Below, piece after piece: positions 20,701-24,793 of a DNA stretch of 24,793 nt. The notes under the pieces are model-generated. The model had not been told where the DNA came from. It searched no databases and saw only the letters and a program-made list of their open reading frames with translations. The stretch comes from Intoshia linei. Its lineage: Eukaryota; Orthonectida; Rhopaluridae. Each line of letters opens with the position of its first letter. Positions within the stretch are counted from its first letter, which is position 1. The position numbers and the translations under genes were made by a program. The DNA is taken from contig LWCA01000519.1 of NCBI GenBank assembly GCA_001642005.1, positions 1-24,793 on the forward strand, read 5' to 3'.

Positions 20701-22485
20701 TTTCTAATCAAAAAAAATTAAGCTAATTTTAAAGGTTTTTGTCTCCATTTTTCGTTATAAATATAATTTTTTAAGTTTCTCCTCATTGACATTTATAATA
20801 AAAAAAAAATTTAATTTTCCTCCCCAAATTCCGTTATAAATAAAAAAATTAAGATAATCGGGATTTTTTTTGCAGTTTTAAGCTTTAAAAATAGATGTAA
20901 GCTAATTTACACATTTTTGTTTCCATTTTCCGTTATATATAGAAAAAATGACTGATATTCGTGATAAAATTTATTATTTCTATTTCGTCACAAAGATTCA
21001 AATTTACAAACCAGGTCATATACCATAAGATTTATTTTCATTGATGCTTTTATGTAAAAATATTAAAAACTATTAAATTACCCATAGGATCGCATTTGCA
21101 AGCGACACAAAGTGAACTAAGATCGGATACATTGGATCGATAATAATTGGGCTTGCATAAATGACAGTTTATTCCAATAGTATTATAACGACAGTTAATA
21201 CAATGACCTCCGTGTCCAGTAGAATCGTATAAATCCTGATCAAAATAGCAACGATCCGAGAAATTATTGCAATTGCATGCTGTAAAATATTTTATCAAGG
21301 AAAATTGATAATATTACGATAACAAATATTGGCATCAGTCGAAGTTCCTGGAGCCCAAGGTCGATCATTGTAAAAATCTAAACACTTTTCACAGTCTATT
21401 CCACTGGTATAATGTTGACACCTGCAAACCATGCGATTCTCTACATTTTCACCGGAACTAATAATACAATCTCCTGCATGACCGTTACAATTGCACCTAT
21501 ATTGTTATTATAAATAATAAAAAACATTAATCAACCTTCCTCCAATTGAAATATCAGAAATTGCATAAAAATATGTTTTCAAAACGTTTCTATCGGTATA
21601 AATTTCATCACCAAAAGTATTCATCCTATCCAACTTAATGAGTATATCCGTTGCAGTTACCCATTCCTGTGAATATTGAAATTAAGGGTTTGTTTTACTT
21701 ATTTATTTACAAACCTGTATATCAGAATTTTCTTCAAATGGCGTCGTTTTGTGATACTGATCTAGTACTGCAAAAACAACATTTCCATTTGTCAGTGGAG
21801 AAATATCTGAATTCTTGTCATCACAAAGTGCTCTCATTTTTTCATTTTCTTTAATGTAATCATTACTAGGAATTTTGTATGTTTTTTCGCAAGAAGCACT
21901 ATAATACTGATATGGAATCCAACTAGAGTTTAAATGAGTTTTTTTGAGTATTGTGAAACTTTCTGGACGACTGGACTGAAACGTTATATCAATATATGTA
22001 ATTGTAAAAGATTTTCCCAGTTTTAACGTAATATTTACAGAATTTGGGTACTGTATGTCTGCATCTAATAGAGTATCACTTTGCCACCAGGTTAAATCGT
22101 ATTTAGTGACGTCGTTGATATATTCAACTGTATGTTTACGTTCATAAGATTTGTCACATTTATCGCAGAATGTTGCACCGTAAGCGGATCCACCATATGG
22201 TGTTTGTCGACAAAAATAGGTAGTATTACCTTCACCACATGTGTTGGTTGCTATAATATTGATACCAAATGCAGCATTAGTGAATTCGGGATAGCAATGA
22301 ACATGTGATTCTGTTTCAGGATTGTAACAACGATTAAGTCGGCTAGAGTTTTTTTCAACTTTTATATACTCTTCATTTAGTGTATGGTGTGTAGTCGATA
22401 TAAAAGTGTAATCGGCATTTTTATCAAATTCGTGGCAATTTACAAAAATTTTAAGCAAAAAAAGAGTGTAAAATGCATTCCACAT
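11043..22485 (-). CDS. LanB2: Laminin subunit gamma-1 (LanB2), complete gene
   Basis: Exons, 5' to 3': 22485-21715, 21666-21536, 21496-21318, 21279-21082, 20045-19928, 19318-19211, 19154-19018, 18976-18854, 17947-17606, 17531-17289, 17248-17051, 17007-16878, 16843-16725, 16674-16537, 16499-16347, 14946-14557, 14502-14193, 14153-14016, 13911-13737, 13697-13602, 13536-13422, 12477-12278, 12221-12180 (least certain), 11803-11645, 11608-11509, 11308-11043. They total 1692 aa (human gamma-1 is 1609) in one continuous frame. Order: signal peptide, LN, LE array split by L4, LE array, coiled coil. Diagnostic gamma features are [41 protein letters not shown]-type hinge ([10 protein letters not shown]) and the C-terminal LPTKCYN. 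It pairs with alpha and beta chains in secreted basement-membrane trimers. Most introns are 34-65 nt; a few reach 0.2-1.4 kb and carry repeats. Confidence 0.97.
12555..12583. repeat. Two overlapping perfect 18-bp palindromes
   Basis: TACCAGCACGTGCTGGTA (12555-12572) is a perfect palindrome centred on CACGTG. GCTGGTATTAATACCAGC (12566-12583) is a second, sharing one arm. Together they give three alternating copies of ACCAGC/GCTGGT. The site lies near the 3' end of the 944-bp laminin intron 12478-13421. Function unknown; CACGTG is a bHLH-type E-box core. Confidence 0.9.
12770..13340. repeat. AT-rich minisatellite in laminin intron
   Basis: About 570 bp of irregular tandem units alternating (A)AAACCC(T)nTTTAAAATTTG..AAAAAA and TTTAAATCTAGAAAAAAAG, then TTTCC. 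The TCTAGAAA landmark recurs about every 120 bp (near 12960, 13080, 13190, 13265), suggesting a higher-order unit. It fills most of intron 12478-13421 and resembles the array at 4500-4690. Confidence 0.8.
13351..13405 (+). repeat. Dispersed palindromic repeat, copy in laminin intron
   Basis: CCTCGGTAGAGTTAGGTG followed by the palindromic core CTGTTTGTACAAAGTACATA..ACAG (13372-13395) and TCAAATTAGT. It matches the plus-oriented copy at 16136-16191 and the inverted copy at 3586-3641. It directly adjoins the minisatellite and sits about 15 nt from the exon at 13422. Confidence 0.85.
13943..13988. repeat. GC-richer stem-loop inside a laminin intron
   Basis: ACCAAAC (13943-13949) pairs with GTTTGGT (13982-13988), GTTTC (13950-13954) with GAAAC (13976-13980), and GCGG (13958-13961) with CCGC (13972-13975), leaving small bulges and a short loop. 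It lies in the 104-nt intron 13912-14015, whose neighbours are about 39 nt. A frame remains open through it, so naive translation would insert a spurious segment in the coiled coil; the GTATGT donor at 14015 and TTAG acceptor at 13912 remove it. Confidence 0.75.
15110..15260 (+). repeat. ~32-bp minisatellite, forward orientation
   Basis: About four to five units with consensus near GGTTGGTAAAACTGGAATTT then TTCCTTTAA, in the 1.4-kb laminin intron 14947-16346. The reverse complement of the same unit forms the array at 18290-18500. Confidence 0.8.
15398..15524 (+). repeat. ~130-bp direct repeat, copy A
   Basis: Begins TTGATATTTTCAATAAACTT and continues with ATAGTGGGATTTGATGC, GATTAAAT, CACAAATTATTCATTA, AAAATTAT, GCATTATTTTCAAGTA. 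The second copy begins 484 bp downstream with the same landmarks in the same order. Confidence 0.9.
15882..16015 (+). repeat. ~130-bp direct repeat, copy B
   Basis: Second copy of the repeat at 15398-15524, diverged by scattered substitutions and small insertions. The pair flanks about 360 bp in the same laminin intron. It could be a solo pair of terminal repeats of a small element or an ordinary duplication; no coding sequence lies between. Confidence 0.9.
16136..16191 (+). repeat. Dispersed palindromic repeat, second laminin intron copy
   Basis: GCCCTCGGCAGAATTAGGTG, then the core CTGTTTGTACGTATTACAAA..ACAG (16154-16177), then CCAACCTAGTAC. It matches 13351-13405 in the same orientation and is close to an exon end (16347). 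Confidence 0.85.
16892..16912 (-). other. Position of the nidogen-binding loop (NIDLRHI)
   Basis: In the LE module encoded by 17007-16878 and 16843-16725, the loop between the first cysteines reads [15 protein letters not shown]. In mouse gamma-1 the high-affinity nidogen site is NIDPNAV at this place, where Asp, Asn and Val are the key contacts. Here Asp is kept, Asn is Arg and Val is Ile. The alignment is fixed by the flanking cysteines and the shared NID and GNC. Confidence 0.8.
17289..18976 (-). CDS. Laminin gamma L4 (IV-type) domain exons
   Basis: Exons 18976-18854, 17947-17606 and the start of 17531-17289 encode a globular insert between two halves of LE5 ([10 protein letters not shown] before, [12 protein letters not shown] after). 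Recognisable pieces are [35 protein letters not shown] and [10 protein letters not shown], which match L4 domain landmarks (FLGNQ..SYGQNLSFS, LLNNLTSIKIRG). The position matches gamma-1 in other animals. The 906-bp intron inside it holds a minisatellite. Confidence 0.9.
18290..18500 (-). repeat. ~32-bp minisatellite, reverse orientation
   Basis: Six or so units with consensus near CCAGTTTTACCAACCCTTAA then GGAAAAATT, in laminin intron 17948-18853. It is the reverse complement of the unit at 15110-15260, so the two arrays form a long-range inverted pair about 3 kb apart. Confidence 0.85.
19319..19927 (-). other. Laminin intron with no recognised element
   Basis: A 609-bp intron between the LE exons ending at 19928 and starting at 19318. 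It is AT-rich with no open frame, repeat array or palindrome that stands out. Confidence 0.6.
20090..20960. repeat. ~110-bp tandem repeat filling a laminin intron
   Basis: Repeating landmarks are CCATTTTCCGTTATAAATAA (near 20278, 20391, 20528, 20641, 20749, 20830, 20928, plus a variant near 20104) alternating with CATTTATAATCAAAAAAA (near 20169, 20340, 20452, 20585, 20700, 20789). Spacing is about 80-140 bp. The array occupies most of the 1036-bp intron 20046-21081. A related single motif (CCCCGTTAT..GATAAATAAA) occurs near 15314. Confidence 0.9.
21536..22485 (-). CDS. Laminin gamma signal peptide and LN polymerisation domain
   Basis: The first exon (22485-21715) begins [17 protein letters not shown], a good signal peptide with probable cleavage near residue 17. 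The LN domain fills residues about 45-298, with motifs [76 protein letters not shown] and SDISPLT. The second exon continues with [18 protein letters not shown] and [13 protein letters not shown], leading into the first LE module. LN domains of alpha, beta and gamma chains form the three-way node of the laminin network, so this chain should be polymerisation-competent. Confidence 0.96.
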
Positions 22486-22695
22486 TATGGGACAGTAAAT
22501 TTAAATTTATGTACACTATGCAACCTCGGAATTTAAAAAATGACAAGATTTATGAATATTACTACACATGTCTTTGTTTCTTAAAAAATGCATTATTTAT
22601 GATACAATACTTGTCAAATTGACAAAGCTATCAGACGATTTAAAAAAATAATATTTATTATTACAATGATAAGTATACTTTTAAAGCCGGAAGGA
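22486..22695 (-). promoter_or_regulatory. 210-bp spacer: PDSS1 3' end and laminin promoter
   Basis: It lies between the PDSS1 stop (22696) and the laminin ATG (22485), both minus strand. A minus-strand AATAAA (plus-strand TTTATT, 22654-22659) about 37 nt after the PDSS1 stop is a good polyadenylation signal. The remaining ~165 bp must include the laminin 5' UTR and core promoter unless transcription starts inside PDSS1. A palindrome TTGTCAAATTGACAA occupies 22611-22625. No TATA box is clear. Confidence 0.5.
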
Positions 22696-23651
22696 TTATT
22701 TACATCGGTAGAGAACAACATTTACCAACTTTTGCAATATATCAATGTCAATTGATTTGTCTTTTAAAGGTAAAACTGAATCCATGGCCTTTGAACAATA
22801 GAATTGAGCCAATTTAATGCAATCTTGTACTGCTCCAGACTAATCACTTGTAGCAAAATATATGACAGTTACCTCAATAATCAATTTTCGTTTTTCATAT
22901 ACATTGCCGTCATCATAAATTATTTTCTTTAATTTTTCTGACTAAATAGGTTCGTTTTAGCTAGTTTACAATTACTTTTCCTAGCGCCATGATGATGGGA
23001 CAAGAAAATACACCTTGCTGAAGATCGGCACATTCAGGTTTACCAATAGTTTCACTTTGCTGGGTAATATCTAGAACGTCGTCAAGAATCTAATAAATGA
23101 ATAATAATTCATTAAAGAAATGTTGACAATCAACTAATTTATTATAAACATGTTTTGCTGATAATTAGAGAAGATTAAATACTGACGATTCATTATAAAT
23201 TGTCTGTTACCCAAAATCATTTGAGATTTTGTAAACCAAGAAAGTCAAAAATTAAACCTGGAAAGCAATTCCTAGATTAGTACCAAAAAGATGTGCAGCC
23301 TCAATTTTTTCATCAGAATAATTGTCCTTTTCAATGCATATCACCTGAAATTTAGTAAATTTACAATTGTATCTTAATTACAGCTTGATAAGAATTTGAA
23401 ATCAAGCTAGCCGTTTTTAATTGAACGATGGATATGTAATCCGACAATTTAATATCACATTTCTTATATTTTTGAATTGTACCAAATTCTTCAAATTCAC
23501 CTACATGACTATAATTTTGAAAATAATTGAATGTAATACCTTTTGCTAAATCTTCAATAATTTTGGATACAATTCGTAGGACTTGAATATTTTCTAAATC
23601 CGCTAATAATTGAGTAGCCTTTGATAAAATGTAATCTCCAGTTAAAACGGC
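22696..23651 (-). CDS. PDSS1: Decaprenyl diphosphate synthase subunit 1, C-terminal exons
   Basis: Six exons: 23651-23540, 23500-23382, 23344-23258, 23089-22976, 22941-22873, 22839-22696. Five are separated by 33-39-nt introns and one by 168 nt; all are phase-consistent. They encode the last 214 residues. Motifs in order: AVLTGDYILSKATQLLA, IIEDLAKGEFEEFG, KTASLISNSYQA, LFGTNLGIAFQ, ILDDVLDI (second Asp-rich motif, DDVLD codons at 23069-23083), GKPECADLQQG and AQFYCSKA. This is the trans-polyprenyl synthase family, closest in memory to PDSS1 (qless in fly), which builds the ubiquinone tail in mitochondria. PDSS2 is unlikely because it lacks the Asp-rich motif. The first Asp-rich motif and 5' exons must lie beyond the window, past the transposon. 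Confidence 0.92.
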
Positions 23652-23669
23652 CTAAAATAAATTTATATA

Positions 23670-24793
23670 CACACTGTGTCAATTTATTAGGCAAATCTAA
23701 AAAATTAAAAAATTCTTTCCAAGGAGTAGACTAAATTCTTAAATTTTTTTTGGGGAGTGTGCACAATAGTTTACGACAATATTTAAAATGCAAACAAAAA
23801 AAATCTAATACAATAATAATTGAAATAATTGAATATATATAAATATTAGGCAAATGTAATGAACATAAATGAATGAAGTGGAATTTATCATTAAAAATTA
23901 GTTCTAATATTTAATATAGTTGCCATGAACTTGTAACACCTTAATAACAACGTATATATATATAATATATATGTTAATAGCTTAATTCGTTAATGAGCCT
24001 TAATTAGCATCGACAGAATCGGTCAATCTCTTGACACGTTCTGGTATAATTGATTTAGAAACTTCTTTAATAGCATTCCATAGGTCATCAAAGGAGTTAT
24101 ACTGAGTCCCAGCCGAATATAATTTTCTAAATGATTAATATGAATAATTATTAAAGTAATTTCAATATATTACATTTTTATCATGTTCCAGTAATTTTCT
24201 ATTAAGTTTAAATCGGGACTGTTAGAGGGCCAATTCATCAATTTTTCTCCGCTAATGCAATTTTCTAAAAGAAATGTTCTAGTAAATAACGATGCATGTG
24301 AAGGTGCATTGTCATGCATAAATATGCACTTATTTCTAAAAAATGCACTGTCGGTCTTCGAATTTATCCATCGACAGTAATTTTCCTCCAGAAATTCCGT
24401 GTAACTAAATATAAAAATTGAAACATGTTAAAATAATAAGTATTACAATTTATAATTCATTTTCACGCCACTGGGAACACGAAATGGTCCTAACACTTCA
24501 TTTCCAATGATTCCTGCCTAAAACAACACCTCCACCACCTTGTTGGCAACGCATCCTTGAAGGTGTTTCAGCAGTATTCAGTACCCAACCTCTTGACCAC
24601 CCATCCGGTCCATCTAACGTTGCACGACACTCGTCAGTGAACAACACTGTTTCAAAATTTGTTTTTAAGTTTTTGCCCACTTTATACGTTTTTCCTTATG
24701 TATCGGTTTTAAAATCGGTCTTTTAAGAGCTTTTTTCAACGAAGCTATAGATTTTAGATCTCTAAATCGAGTATTTCTAGACACATTTCCTAT
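23670..24793 (-). mobile_element. Tc1/mariner-type element, 3' part
   Basis: The element end is placed near 23670, where TATA precedes CACACTGTGTCAATTTATTA, typical of a Tc1-type terminal repeat next to a TA target. TATTAGGCAAAT occurs at 23685-23696 and again at 23844-23855, like the paired direct repeats inside IR/DR-type Tc1 ends. The transposase relic reads on the minus strand from the window edge to about 24000. The other end lies outside the window. The insertion is in a PDSS1 intron, about 19 nt upstream of the acceptor at 23652. Confidence 0.8.
24000..24793 (-). pseudogene. Tc1-like transposase relic with two intron-like gaps
   Basis: Recognisable DDE transposase pieces in order: VLFTDECRATLDGPDG (with the second catalytic-type Asp), QQGGGG, FRVPSGVKMN, CIFMHDNAPSHAS (further catalytic-type Asp), LMNWPSNSPDLNLIENYW (last acidic residue), then a tail ending DSVDAN and TAA at 24000-24002. 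The frame changes near 24661-24680. It changes again near 24517-24530, where the expected Trp codon region also holds TAG. Two further breaks look like introns: 24405-24446 (42 nt) and 24127-24173 (47 nt), each GT-AG and restoring frame exactly. The lesions make an active protein unlikely. The N-terminal DNA-binding part is outside the window. Confidence 0.82.

Noticed and set aside
20090-20960. CRISPR-like array
   Set aside because: The repeated units are long, diverged, AT-rich and irregularly spaced inside an animal intron; there are no uniform repeats or spacers.

Overview
This window looks like nuclear DNA from an arthropod, most likely an insect. It is visibly AT-rich and has five multi-exon host genes with very short GT-AG introns, mostly 32-56 nt. 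The protein set is metazoan (laminin gamma, a Glut4EF/ZNF395-type C-clamp factor, ACBP-enoyl-CoA isomerase, STMP1, decaprenyl diphosphate synthase), and there is a decayed Tc1/mariner transposase. There are no operons, CRISPR arrays or ribosome binding sites. I cannot fix the order or species; the very short introns suggest a compacted lineage. I assembled every gene model by hand from splice sites, reading phase and remembered family similarity, with no alignment run.

Layout. (1) 1116-6469, plus strand: a Glut4EF/ZNF395/ZNF704-family transcription factor with a C2H2 finger exon and a terminal C-clamp exon; the first exon is tentative. (2) 6470-8271: spacer with two small tandem repeats. (3) 8272-9789, plus: complete 11-exon ECI2-type gene (acyl-CoA-binding domain fused to delta3,delta2-enoyl-CoA isomerase, 367 aa). 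(4) 10123-10358, plus: a 53-aa three-exon microprotein of the STMP1/DUF4535 type. (5) 11043-22485, minus: complete laminin gamma-1 (LanB2) gene in 26 proposed exons, about 1692 aa (LN, LE array, L4, LE array, coiled coil). Its long introns carry several minisatellites and palindromes. (6) 22696-23651, minus: the last six exons of PDSS1 (ubiquinone side-chain synthesis), ending only 210 bp upstream of the laminin start codon. (7) 23670-24793, minus: 3' part of a Tc1-like element inserted in the PDSS1 intron just before an acceptor site.

The genes do not form one pathway. ECI2, STMP1 and PDSS1 all have mitochondrial roles in their families, but being neighbours here is not evidence that they cooperate. 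I found no convincing new multi-gene system. The most interesting points are the changed nidogen-binding heptapeptide and shifted C-terminal glutamate in laminin gamma, a Tc1 transposase relic with two intron-like interruptions, a dispersed palindromic repeat family, and several strong palindromes or hairpins without a known role.
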